Origin: Micropterix aruncella
Taxonomy: Eukaryota; Arthropoda; Insecta; Lepidoptera; Micropterigidae
Reading direction: 5' to 3'
NCBI GenBank assembly: GCA_944548615.1
Contig: OX155971.1
Span: 27,144,072-27,208,071 of the forward strand
DNA length: 64,000 nucleotides
In this document: piece after piece, positions 45,024 to 54,723 of the stretch
Position numbering within the stretch: the stretch's first letter is position 1
How the letters are laid out: each line of letters begins with the position of its first letter
The notes under the pieces: generated by a model
Database searches by the model: none
What the model was told of the DNA's origin: nothing
Seen by the model: the letters and a program-made list of their open reading frames with translations, nothing else
Program-made: the position numbers and the translations under genes

Positions 45024-45758
45024 TCTATACTAATATTATAAATAGGTAAAATTTGTGAGGTTGTAGTAAGTAATCTCGGGATCTACTGAACCGATTTTGA
45101 AAATTCTTTTATCAATAGAAAGCCATATTAGTTGTGAGTGTCATAGGCTATATATTAATCCGAAAAATGTAAAGACTTTTTCATGGTAATCCGATTTGCA
45201 AAGTAAGTCGGAGAAAAAATGGTCGAACGAAAACGTTTCTAACCAACGCTGCCTTAACGATGAGAGATATTATGATTAAGTTCTAGAGAAAAGTTGTAGA
45301 GCTTGGTAATGCATACAAAAAAGTCAGCGATAGCATATGTCTAAATTTTATATTTATACGTCACAAAAAGTAGTTTTTTATATTAAAAATATAAGTTAAA
45401 TCGTTAGGTTATGTTGATTGGTCATATTAACAACAATTATGAATTTATATCAAAATAAGTAAATTTATTGTCTCAAGTGTTTAAAACAAAAGACTCTTCA
45501 CCCTTTTACTGCATAAATGGGTGAAGAGATAAGACACTCACAAATAAGACACTCACAAGAAGACACTCACAAATAACGGTAATATAGTCAAATTGGCATG
45601 CAAATACAAACATAATAATATATATGCAGTAAAAATATAGCCCTTCTTTTGGCAGTCAGGAAATAAATCACAGCACTCAGTACTAACCGAACCACACTCA
45701 TAATTTCATCACAAGTAAAAAGTTTTACCGCCCAACGAAGTGGGCACGGGTCAGCTAG
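45024..45758 (+). mobile_element. Non-autonomous Helitron, intact ends
   Basis: Same family as 37443-38049: it begins TCTATACTAATATTATAAA and ends with hairpin gcccaacgaagtgggc then acgggtcagCTAG at 45758, between A (45023) and T (45759). It is ~130 bp longer than the first copy because of an internal stretch around 45200-45330. No coding capacity. Confidence 0.9.
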
Positions 45759-46609
45759 TGTTTTATTAAAATAAAACAGTGCAAAGATGTCATAAAAAAC
45801 AGTTTTTATTAAGAGAAATGCAACGAACAAAATTATACAGCCTGTGAAAAAATATTTTTAAAAATCGGTTGTATTACTCTAGGCTTTCCCGGCAAGAAGA
45901 CAACCCATACCTCTCCCCCTTACCCCGTGCCAAACCCCTCAACCCTCCCCACCCGCCCTCTCCCTTACGCGCATCGTAGGTAAGTACATGTTCAGAAATT
46001 ATGATTGATGTACGAATGGAAACAATGTAAGATTTTGAAACATTAACCAATCGTTCCTCCGATATATGTAGATGTTTAGAAGGAAATAAAAAAAATAGGA
46101 TTTTGATTTCTAGACATTTAATTTATCTTTTCAGAATTTTTCAATTTTCTCAATTCAAGATGTGATATTTTCTGTGGTGTTGATTTGATTCCCTTTTTTA
46201 GTTTTCTTGTGAAAACTAATAACGTAATAATTGTGATTTAACTATTTGTCTATAAAAATATGTTATATACTACATCTTTTTCTTAATCTCCCATATTTAA
46301 CTCTAATTATTAGTACTATTATTATTAAAATAATCCATGCTATTAAACTGTGTCTATTGCTACTGAATATAAATTGGTGTATTTATAAATTATTGCTTCT
46401 ATATATGGTATTGCAGTATATCTTGTTAATAAGCTATGTAATAATGAATATTCGTGTATATGATAATAGCCCAATTTTATACCCTTGCACTAAAAACCTA
46501 GTGATACAGCCTCAATTAATGTTACTTTATATTCGAGCGCATATATTCGATGTTGCCTTATATTGTTTGCACTACCTAAAATCTCCACTATTGGTAAGAC
46601 CGGACCGAT
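45759..46609. other. Spacer and possible LINE 5' region
   Basis: It contains a C-rich pyrimidine stretch at 45905-45965. A long AT-driven open stretch at 46246-46617 (Ile/Leu/Tyr-rich, no ATG at its start) overlaps the LINE start codon and probably lies in the LINE 5' UTR. No ORF1 domain could be recognised. Confidence 0.4.
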
Positions 46610-47411
46610 ATGACTGAGTTCACAACAGAATTAGATGAGCACAATCCGTACAACTGTCGAGATTTCTATTGCTCGAAAAGCTGTTTAAGCTATGTTAAAA
46701 AAGGTAACTATCTAAAGATAATATCGATGAATATACGGAGCGTTAGTAAAAACTTAGATGATTTTTTAATCCTTATTCAGCAATTCAATAATATATTTGA
46801 TGTCATCATCCTCACGGAATGCTGGATAAACGAACTTTATGTCCCCAGAACTGTACAAGGCTTCGAAACTACAAAACGATGGGGTTGTGGTCTACGTAAA
46901 GTCACATTTCCACGTGAGCAGCACTGAAGTATCCGTCAATGATGCAAATTGCCTACATTTAGTAATAGATGATTCTCTAAACTTATTTGCTATCTATAAG
47001 TCTCCGAGCAAGTCCAATTTAACAAGTTTTCTTGAGTCATTGGATAATCTGCTAGAGGCTTATAGATACGAGTCTAATATAATATTAACTGGAGACATCA
47101 ACATTAACATCTTAAATGATAAAAGTACTCAAGCGGAAAACTATCTAAACCTTCTGGCGCATTATGAACTGGAGGTCGGAATTAATAGACCTACTAGAGT
47201 TGATGGGAATACTAAGAGCTGCATAGATCATTTTATGATCAAAACAAAATTTTATAGTCAAACGTTCATTTACCAATCCACCATCACCGACCACTATGCA
47301 ATTGGTCTATGCCTATCTAAAAAAATAATTAAAAACAGCCCTAAACAGTCGTATTCCAAAAAAACAATCGATTACGCATCAATATCAGAAAACCTCAAAA
47401 AGACGGACTAA
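46610..47411 (+). pseudogene. LINE ORF2: APE endonuclease domain
   Basis: This starts at ATG 46610. The frame to 46927 holds the endonuclease start (LKIISMNIRSVSKNL, DVIILTECWI with the catalytic-type Glu). A frameshift near 46865 moves the rest into the frame 46839-47411, with NDGVVVYVKSH, ILTGDININIL (the GDxN block) and ITDHYAI (the catalytic Asp-His near the end). The enzyme nicks target DNA to prime reverse transcription. All main catalytic blocks are readable but split. Confidence 0.8.
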
Positions 47412-47486
47412 ACTCCAGTATTATAATGTAATGAGAGTAACATTGCTGCCAACCAATTCCATGATATTCTTGCAAATTGCATTAAA

Positions 47487-48074
47487 ATGGCTACAATCGA
47501 AAAGGCATGTACTATACCCAGATCTCGAAATAAACTATCTCCTTGGATAACCGATGGCCTGATTTTCAGCATAAGAAAGCGAGACATCATACATAAGCAG
47601 GTTAAACAATGCCCTAATGATATTCAACTCTTAATGTACTACAAAAGGTATAGAAATATATGTAAAAAACTTATAACAAAAACTAGAGATAAGTATTATA
47701 AAAACGAAATAGATAGAGTAAATGGGGACAAAAAAACTTGGGAAATTATCAAAGGGTTAGTGAACAACAGAAACAAGAGCTCAGATATAAAAGAGATGTA
47801 TATACATAAGGAATTAAAAAAAATGGACTTACACTCTAACGATATATTGAATTACATTAATGACTACTTGACTGGTATAGGACAAGACCTAGCTAACTCT
47901 ATACTGCATAAAAAGGGTACGTCTGAGAGGGAGCTAGCCTTATCAATACATAAGCAACCGAAAATAAATGAAAAATTCGAATTATTGCAAACGAATAAAG
48001 CAGAGGTCTTAAAGACTATAAAAAGTATCAGAGACGACTGTGCAAGGGAAAAGATGGGATCCAGGCAAAGATAA
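47487..48074 (+). pseudogene. LINE ORF2: linker between endonuclease and RT
   Basis: This is in the same frame as the second endonuclease part after the stop at 47409-47411. It contains SPWITDGLIFSIRKRDIIHK, typical of the segment before the RT in this clade, and a Lys-rich helical region. A frameshift near 48060 separates it from the RT. Confidence 0.7.
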
Positions 48075-48809
48075 CCAAACAATCTGCAGAAACATTATCC
48101 GAGCCCCTTGCTCATCTAATAAACCTCAGTTTCTTGACTGGTACATTTCCAATATGGCTGAAAAAAGCGATAATAAAACCAATATTTAAAAGTGGTAAAA
48201 AAGAAGATATAGGAAATTATCGCCCTATCTCCCTCCTCAGTGTGGTTTCTAAAGTGTATGAAAAAATATTCAAAAATAGACTAACACAATATCTAGAGAC
48301 ACAGAAGCTGCTATCTAATAATCAGTATGGCTTTAGGCAGGGTCGGGGAACCAGTGAGGCCATCAATGCTGTCATACAATATATAGTGGAAAACATAGAC
48401 AAAGGAAACATAGACAAAAAAGGTAATTGCCACTTTCCTTGACCTCTCAAAGGCTTTTGACACAGTTTCCCATGTAATCCTCGATAAAAAACTAACTGAC
48501 TACGGAATCGATGGGGTGGCCTTAAAATGGGTTCGGAGTTACCTAGACGGGAGGACTCAGAGCACAGTAATTGGTCGACAAATAAGCGAAGCGACTAACG
48601 TGTCATTCAGTGTCCCTCAAGGTAGTGTTTTCGGTCCAATTCTCCTTTTAATCTACATCAACGAATTGTGCGAATTACCTGTTAATGGTAGAATTGTATC
48701 CTTCGCGGACGACACTGTCCTTCTTACTGCGACTAATAATTGGAATGACTCATTCTTCAAAGCTCAAAGTAACTTGGGGCTAAAACTTGGATCGACAACC
48801 ATATTTTAA
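48074..48809 (+). pseudogene. LINE ORF2: reverse transcriptase domain
   Basis: The first frame, to 48442, has AIIKPIFKSGKKEDIGNYRP, ISLLSVVSKVYEKI and QYGFRQGRGTSEAI (RT fingers). The next, from about 48430, has [11 protein letters not shown] (first catalytic Asp) and [11 protein letters not shown]. It then has [20 protein letters not shown] and SFADDTVLL, the catalytic FADD box. A frameshift near 48425 separates the two. The palm motifs are intact, so the break is recent relative to the highly decayed LINE scraps. Confidence 0.85.
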
Positions 48810-49173
48810 CGCTAAATGCTGCGAAATCAAAATTTATTACTTTCAGCTTGCGGGGAAATCCCAGCCAGGTTCTCAACCAAACACTTGCCATTCATACCGA
48901 CAAATGCTTGGATAAGAATATATGTGTATGTACTAAATTAAGCAAATCTGCAACAGTCTCCTATTAGGCATAACGGTAGATGAGAAGCTATGTTGGGAAA
49001 ATCAGATTGCAAATTTGAGTTCGAGAATTAGAAAGCTGGTTTATGTATTTCTTCGGCTGCGCAACATTATGTCCAAAACAACCACAAGAATGGTATACAT
49101 GGCCTTGTGTCAGAGTATTTTGTCCTACGGAGTCGCGGCATGAGGCGCTACTACTAATGATAATCTGGATAGA

Positions 49174-49530
49174 TTGACAAAAGCGCAGAAATTATTATTG
49201 AGAGTAATTCACAGGAAAAACCGCAGTCATCCATCTGCCTTGTTATTTTCCCAATCCCATGTGCTATCAGCTAAACAGTTATTCATTAAGCAAGCGCTTC
49301 TTGCATTCTACAAATCTAGAGATGACCATGCCCGAACTCAAAACAATCTGAACACAAGAATGTCCGCGAGTATCAATTATATAATTCCGTCAGTCAGGAC
49401 AACATTTGCCCAGAGACATATATTCTACATAGCCCCAAAATTATATAATTCCCTTAGTGAAGACATGAAAAATTATCCTAACATAAAAATATTTAAAGCA
49501 AACCTTAATAGATGGCTACTTAACCCCTAG
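49174..49530 (+). pseudogene. LINE ORF2: C-terminal region
   Basis: This encodes KAQKLLLRVIHRKNRSHPSA, QLFIKQALLAFYKSRD and finally TTFAQRHIFYIAPKLYN, matching the fragments at 11.9 and 12.9 kb. The sequence between 48810 and 49173 is the same region in other frames. The last residues and the stop codon come from a MITE inserted at the TTAA at 49520-49523. Confidence 0.8.
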
Positions 49531-49781
49531 AGCCCCAATTGGCCGATATCGGCCACAACACGATTCAGCGTGACGGTCCTGTAATTTTAATTTAATTTGT
49601 TTTATTTTATTATGTTTTATTATGTTAATATGTTTTATTTTAATTATGGGTACAATGGTTTAGCAGTAATTAATGTTTTGGTAAGACAGTGTTATAATTC
49701 ATTTTTTTTACTAATTTTTACTAAAATTTTTTGGGACTTCAACTTGTCAATCGGCTGAGGGGCCGAGGCCTGAAGGGTCAA
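49520..49781. mobile_element. TTAA-type MITE (piggyBac-like) inside the LINE
   Basis: The element is 49524-49777 (254 bp), with TTAA at 49520-49523 and a mutated TCAA at 49778-49781. It starts cccctagagccccaattgg and ends gaggggccgaggcctgaaggg, giving short imperfect inverted ends. A perfect palindrome ggccgatatcggcc lies near 49541. TTAA targeting suggests piggyBac transposase. Confidence 0.85.
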
Positions 49782-50186
49782 CAAGGGATATGTAAAATCT
49801 AATCAACTTCTTTGCAACGCACGGCAATTTATTTAGTATCACTTATCTATTTTTCTTAATTAAATTTTATTAAATTACAACTATAAATATATATATTTAT
49901 TACATAGCTATATATTTTATAAAATTGGTATATTTATGTGTATATACAGGCGGTGGGTCCAAATAATTTATTTAAAAAAAAAACACTTCATTTCTTAAAA
50001 TTGCATAAAAATATGCACATCTAGAGACGGGCCAAATTATCGCCTATTTAGATGTGCTATTGGCATTAAAGGTCATGTAAGATGTGTTAAACCTACCTAT
50101 ATTAATTATTAAATAATTTATATAATTATTATAAGATTACATGACCAATGAATGAGTATACCTAATCCTAAGTACCTTAAAAAAAA

Positions 50187-50680
50187 AATTACATCGTGAT
50201 AAAGAATTTAATACTTATTTGAACACGCACTTTATGCCATTATCCCGGTATATCCTCTACTGGGTCCTATTCAAATATCGTTTTTTTATTTAAATTATGA
50301 AGGTGGGGATAAGTTTCGTAAGAGGGTTATTGATGGCGACCTTAAATACGGCTGACGCCGGACTAATACATAACTCCATCTTTGGGGAGAAACCAGCGAT
50401 AGGTTCGCCATTAGCCATCATGCAAAGCGGTGACGAACTTTTTCTTACTGCGCGAAGAACCTAGCGTAACCCTTTAAGGCGTCCTCAACTTTCGCCAATG
50501 GCGGCTGATAGATAATAATATGTCATGCTTTGGAAATTACAATTATATGTAGAGCAAGAATTATTAACTTACTAAACGTAGGGAGAATATACATATCTAT
50601 GACACAATTAAATCTCTCATACTAGCAAGATATTCACTTTAGATAGGTACTTCACTTCTTTTTAGCTATAAAAATAAAGA
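50187..50680. other. No recognisable feature
   Basis: Mixed DNA between two LINEs. A moderately GC-rich part near 50330-50510 is not shared with anything in the window. Confidence 0.35.
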
Positions 50681-51340
50681 CACTTTGTCCTGAAGTGAAA
50701 GAAACAATAGACAGGCTTAGTATATGGTTCCAAGTTGATAAATTGTCACTTAACGTAAATAAATCAAAATCAATATGCTTCTTTTTGCGGCCGTCTGATT
50801 ATAATGAAATGGACGTATACTTTGGGTCTGACCAACTAGTAAATGTCTCCTCCACAAAATTTCTCGGATTAGAAATTGATCAAAAATTACAATGGTCATG
50901 ATCTCAGTAAAAAAATGTGCAGTGCCATATTCGCCATTAAAAATATAAGAAGTTTATGCGGTTTTGAAGCAGCTAAATCCGTTTATTTTGCATATTTCCA
51001 CTAATAATAACGTATGGCCTACTGTTTTGGGGAATGGCACAAAACTCAAAAAGAATTTTTCTCCTTCATAAAAGAGCGGTACGCAGTTTATATAGAGTCT
51101 TACCAAGAAGTTCTCGTAAGCCGCTATTTGTAAAATCAGGAATAATGACTCTATTTTCTTCTTACATCTACCATAATATTATGTACGCTCGTAGACACCT
51201 ACCAGAAGTTTTTGTTTCGTGTTTGAGTTGTCGTAATGTTTATGAAAACCTTAGGACCATCTATATTTCCAACCTTTCGAAGCTTTGTTTGGCTCGCATA
51301 CATCAGCTCTTTAGATTCATTGCTATCCCTTAAGTGCTGC
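50681..51340 (+). pseudogene. Second LINE fragment: RT end and C-terminal region
   Basis: 50695-50901 encodes LSIWFQVDKLSLNVNKSKSI and STKFLGLEIDQKLQW, the RT palm/thumb region after FADD. 51034-51333 encodes LHKRAVRSLYRVLPRSSRKP and SGIMTLFSSYIYHNIMYARR, equivalent to the minus-strand fragment at 20.4-20.6 kb. The two are split by frameshifts at about 50900-51030. This family differs from the 46.6-kb LINE. The EN and the RT fingers are absent. Confidence 0.8.
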
Positions 51341-51704
51341 GTCTCACGTCTTTCACTACAATATTTTTATCGAATTCATTTCTGAATTCATTTTTTTCAA
51401 AATTTCAAAATTTGCGTAAAATGCTTGCTGTTGATCGTCGGGAAGGGTGGGATCGTTAACTATATAATTTACTATAAATCCACTTTTTTGGCTAATTCTC
51501 TGTCACCATAATTTTCCATTATATTGTATAAATCGTCTCTTATTATTTTGAATCCCGAGCAGCCTGGAAGAAAAATAAAATAATTTTAACACACATGTCC
51601 ATTTTTCGTTATAACAAAGTACTTTTGCGCATCGAATACCAAAAAAAAAATATAAATTCATAGGCAGATTTAGTCAGCAGTGTTTTAAATATAGCAAAAG
51701 TCGC
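51341..51704. other. No recognisable feature
   Basis: AT-rich DNA up to the next MITE. Confidence 0.35.
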
Positions 51705-51974
51705 TTAACCCCTAGAGCCCCGATTGGCCGATATCGGCCAAAACACGATTCAGCGTGACGGCCCTGTTTTAATTTTATTTTAATTTTATTTGGGTTATTT
51801 TATTATGTTTTATTATGTTAATATGTTTTATTTTAATTATGGGTACAGTGGTTTGGGATTAATTAATGTTTCGGTGAGACAGTGTCATAATTCAATTTTT
51901 TGACTAATTTTTACTAAATTTTTTTGGGACATCAACTTGTCAATCGGCTGAGGGGCCGAGGCCTGGAGGGTTAA
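51705..51974. mobile_element. TTAA-type MITE (piggyBac-like), intact copy
   Basis: The element is 51709-51970 (262 bp) between perfect TTAA copies at 51705-51708 and 51971-51974. It starts cccctagagccccgattgg and ends ggggccgaggcctggaggg, with the near-terminal palindrome ggccgatatcggcc. It is the best of the three copies for defining the family. It carries no ORF and must use a piggyBac-type transposase made elsewhere. Confidence 0.9.
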
Positions 51975-52291
51975 TAAGTTAACCATACCATTACAAAAAA
52001 TATGCCAGAAATACCCTATATTAAAATATAGGCTATTTAAATATAATAAATATTAAAAACCCTTCGGGTGTATATTGAAGTAAAAAAAACAACGTACATA
52101 GGTACTTTATTTTGCGTCTTGGATTTTTTTCTAAATTTCTAAATATATCATCAAGTTGATAATGAAAAACGTCATTTAAACGCACATACGTAGTTTATTA
52201 TCATCCATTGCAAAAATCACAACAATTAACCGTTCAAGTCACTTTAAAACTGTGAATCAAATTCGAATTAAATAAACCAAAAAAACACCCA
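51975..52291. other. No recognisable feature
   Basis: AT-rich spacer. Confidence 0.35.
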
Positions 52292-52605
52292 GTGTCGACT
52301 ACAACGGGCGAGCCCGTCACCCCAGGCTGGCTCGCCCGTTGTCTACTGAATCTATCGGGGACCACGGCATCCCACGGTAGCCAAATGGTTGTTTCAAGAG
52401 CAGTTGCGGTAATGTTAACAACTACCCTCCGCACTATAAGAAACAATACAGTTTCCAGACTCCCCAGGCTTTCAGTCGGAATGCACAATCGATTGGCTGA
52501 CGCCGTATGGTGCGCAAACCATCCAGGAGCGCCTGAAGTTTGACTACTAGGGGAAACTGGCCCGCAGGCCAGAGTCCTACCCGGGCTGGCATTTCTGTTT
52601 CCAAC
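52292..52605 (+). repeat. Family A repeat with internal deletion
   Basis: It starts tgtcgactacaacgggcgag and ends within the distal block gagtcctacccgggctggc. About 250-300 bp between the first ~60 bp and tctatcggggaccacggcat are missing compared with 34201-34880. The deletion is next to gtcaccccaggctggctcgcccgttg, where an inverted echo of the terminus (ctcgcccgttg) remains. Confidence 0.8.
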
Positions 52606-53041
52606 TGACAGCAAAGTGATCACTAGCCGAAAAAACTAAATAGCGGTCTTTATTTAACCAATCAGATTTTTATCTCAGGTAGCAAACTTGTCCGAGGAAA
52701 TGTTAATTTGACAAAAACGACTTTTGATCAGCTTTTTGGGTCAAATACCCCTCTGTAGGCCTAGCGAGTAACTGATGAAACTCAATTATGTCTCAAAAGG
52801 GTCGAAAGTGGCTACATGGCTTCTTTTATCTTCGAATCCTTTTATCTCGAAATATTTCCAGCGCGATATTTCGCATATCGGTTGCCCGAATGACCCCGCC
52901 TCTTCGCTTCAGTTAGGTAGACCTCAAAGGTACTTAGCGATACGATCAGTACACTTGTCGGAGGGAGATAGCGTCCTGTACTCGTAACGCTGGAGCACTC
53001 ATGTTTAAACATCGAAATTCACTATTAAATATATCATCGAA
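52606..53041. other. No recognisable feature
   Basis: Mixed DNA with a 70-codon frame at 52775-52987 that is not recognised. Confidence 0.35.
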
Positions 53042-53245
53042 CTAGCTGACTCGTGCCCACTTCGTTGGGAGGTAAAACTTTTTACTTGTGATGAAATTAT
53101 GAGTGTGGTTCGGTTAGTACTGAGTGCTATGATTTATTTCCTGACTGCCAATAGAAGGATTATATTTTTACTGCATATGTATGTATTTGCATGACAATTT
53201 GACTATATTACCGTTATTTGTGAGTTCTTGTGAGTGTCTTATTTG
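53042..53245 (-). mobile_element. Helitron 3' half, cut by the BEL insertion
   Basis: On the minus strand it ends ...gcccacttcgttggg as the hairpin and CTAG, next to A at 53041. It follows the Helitron at 45024-45758 back to the gtgagtgtcttatttg repeats, where the BEL LTR begins. The other half of the Helitron should lie right of the BEL array, outside the window. Confidence 0.85.
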
Positions 53246-53441
53246 GGAGCTGTTGCGGGAAGAAAGATAAAATAACGGGCAGGCATGATGATGATAAACA
53301 TCACAACAAATAATGTGTCGTCATGCCTAAAATTCCGTGCACCTTCAAATTCCCCAACCTAAAAATATTATTTATGGCAGTAAGTGCACTTAGCACACAA
53401 TATAGGTATACCCGGATTAGCTCCACTAAAAGCGGGAGCTA

Positions 53442-53681
53442 ATGGATGTTAAACTAAAAGTGGAATATTTACAAGCAAACGCTAAAATTTCGAAATTACA
53501 CGTCAACCCGAAAATAACCTTCGCTCGCGAACAAAGGAAAACGTCGGAAAAATCCCAGCACGTGCATTTAAAAAGGGTAATAAAAGCGCACCCTAAACAC
53601 ACCGCCGGCAAAAGGATTAAGCAACCCGTCGCCGATTGTAAAATCGACCCACCCCGCCAGCCAGGTAGGTACAAAGAATGA
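53442..53681 (+). CDS. ORF within the LTR U3 region (79 codons)
   Basis: It starts with ATG in U3, upstream of the TATA box, and encodes a strongly basic Lys/Arg/His-rich peptide (VEYLQANAKISKLHVNPK at the start). The same frame is in the central LTR at 60551-60790 with one Ala/Thr change. No domain is recognised. It could only be transcribed from within a downstream LTR or an upstream promoter, so it may be accidental. Identity between copies reflects young LTRs and is not evidence of selection. Confidence 0.3.
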   Translation: MDVKLKVEYLQANAKISKLHVNPKITFAREQRKTSEKSQHVHLKRVIKAHPKHTAGKRIKQPVADCKIDPPRQPGRYKE

Positions 53682-54071
53682 CTCATATTTTGGGAAGCGC
53701 CAGCTTGAATATTGGATCACTAGAAATCCACAAAATTGCTGCCATGAAAATGTCTAAATGTTTAGAATAATTTAATTTAATTTTTAGACTAAGTCCGAGC
53801 CAAATCGGCCAATAAATGGTGAAAATATTTAAATTCAACCTAAAATAGGACATAGCAATAGTATATGATTATTAAAATGTATATAATAATCATAAGTTAA
53901 TATAAGTTAGAGTTTAAGGTCATATGTACACTCTTAACTTAGTAAAATAGTATACAATATTATAGTACATTAGCTTTACGGAAACAACATATAACAACGC
54001 GTCGGTCGGCGCCCGCGGGCGAGGCGGGGTGCAACCCGCCCCACCACTGGGCCGGCCGCAGCGGTCATACC

Positions 54072-54078
54072 TATATAA
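54072..54078 (+). promoter_or_regulatory. LTR TATA box, element 1
   Basis: ctatataagg sits in a GC-rich stretch (cgggcgaggcggggtgcaac upstream), 265 nt ahead of the poly(A) signal, the layout of an LTR U3/R border. The same box is at 61181-61187. Confidence 0.65.
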
Positions 54079-54100
54079 GGTCGGTTACCCGCCGATATCG

Positions 54101-54250
54101 GGGCAGATCAAATAACAGTGCCATCGGGCAGATCATTTAACAGTGCCTTGCGGGCAGATCACATTTAAGTGCCGGGTAGATCACACTTAAGTGCCGGGCA
54201 GATCATATTGTAACAGTGCTTTGTCGGAGATCATATCGGAGATCATATTT
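54101..54250 (+). repeat. Tandem GGGCAGATCA units in the LTR
   Basis: Five units spaced 21-26 bp, each gggcagatca or gggtagatca followed by A/T-rich sequence and cagtgcc or aagtgcc, plus two weaker cggagatcat units. They begin ~25 bp after the TATA box and so would lie in the transcribed R region. Confidence 0.8.
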
Positions 54251-54336
54251 AAAGTAGAACTATTAGTACGTGCTTTGAAGCAAAAACGCAATTACTGTAA
54301 ATTCGTAAATAGTGTAATAGACTACATTTTATAGGA

Positions 54337-54342
54337 AATAAA
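54337..54342 (+). terminator. LTR polyadenylation signal
   Basis: aataaa within ggaaataaaactttaatgg. Repeated at 61446-61451 in the central LTR, where it would end element 1 transcripts. Confidence 0.6.
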
Positions 54343-54442
54343 ACTTTAATGGCTTAGAAGCTTTTTAAAACGTAAAAATTATTATTATCTTTTTTATTAA
54401 CAATACAAACCTCGAGTGCATATCCTGGAAATACTACCTACA

Positions 54443-54723
54443 GCGGATTAAACACGACCCGAGCGACGTTAAAAACGAGGATTTCGACAACGCCGCACGA
54501 CGTCACCTTCAGCCTTACAACCTGAAGGGTTGAGTCTGTATGTAGGCCACGCGTGGGAAGGCCCCACATCTTGGAAGCCCCCACACCTTGGAAAGACGCC
54601 ACATCTTGGTCCTTCGAGACGGGATAAGAAATCAGGACCTTAAGCAGAAAGCAGGTCCATCGAGGTAAAAAATAATAAAAAATATTTTTTTTAATTTTTA
54701 CAAAAAGTTGAAAAATCTCCGAG
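54443..54723 (+). other. BEL untranslated leader
   Basis: Between LTR and gag. It contains three CCACA(T/C)CTTGG units at about 54566-54610 and a T/A-rich stretch just before the gag ATG. The primer-binding site was not identified with confidence. Confidence 0.5.

Larger units (their letters stand above)
46610..50186 (+). mobile_element. CR1-group LINE, nearly full-length, frameshifted
   Basis: In order it carries an APE-type endonuclease, a linker, a reverse transcriptase, a C-terminal region and a 3' UTR. The 3' UTR is split by a TTAA MITE at 49524-49777 and resumes at 49782 to an A-rich end near 50186. The 3' UTR matches 6112-6540. At least four frame changes and an in-frame stop at 47409 make it a dead element. 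Clade assignment (CR1/Rex-like) is from the RT and C-terminal blocks and is tentative. The 5' boundary is uncertain. Confidence 0.8.
53251..54442 (+). repeat. BEL/Pao 5' LTR, element 1
   Basis: It begins tgttgcgggaagaaagataa, and the same sequence starts at 60360 right after a polypurine tract. Between them it differs from the central LTR at two positions only (53586 G/A and 53986 A/G). It holds a U3 ORF, a TATA box, direct repeats and a poly(A) signal. The 3' limit near ...ctaccta-ca at 54442 is inferred from a TG...CA rule and could be off by some tens of bases, because no 3' LTR end with flank is in view. Confidence 0.75.

Noticed and set aside
46246..46617. 123-codon hydrophobic ORF overlapping the LINE start by a few bases, as if an ORF1
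   Set aside because: It begins at TTG, is dominated by Ile/Leu/Tyr from AT-rich DNA, and shows no ORF1 domain. Treated as 5' UTR.
54101..54250. CRISPR-like spaced repeats
   Set aside because: The units are short, irregular and inside an LTR of a eukaryotic retrotransposon. No cas genes exist here.
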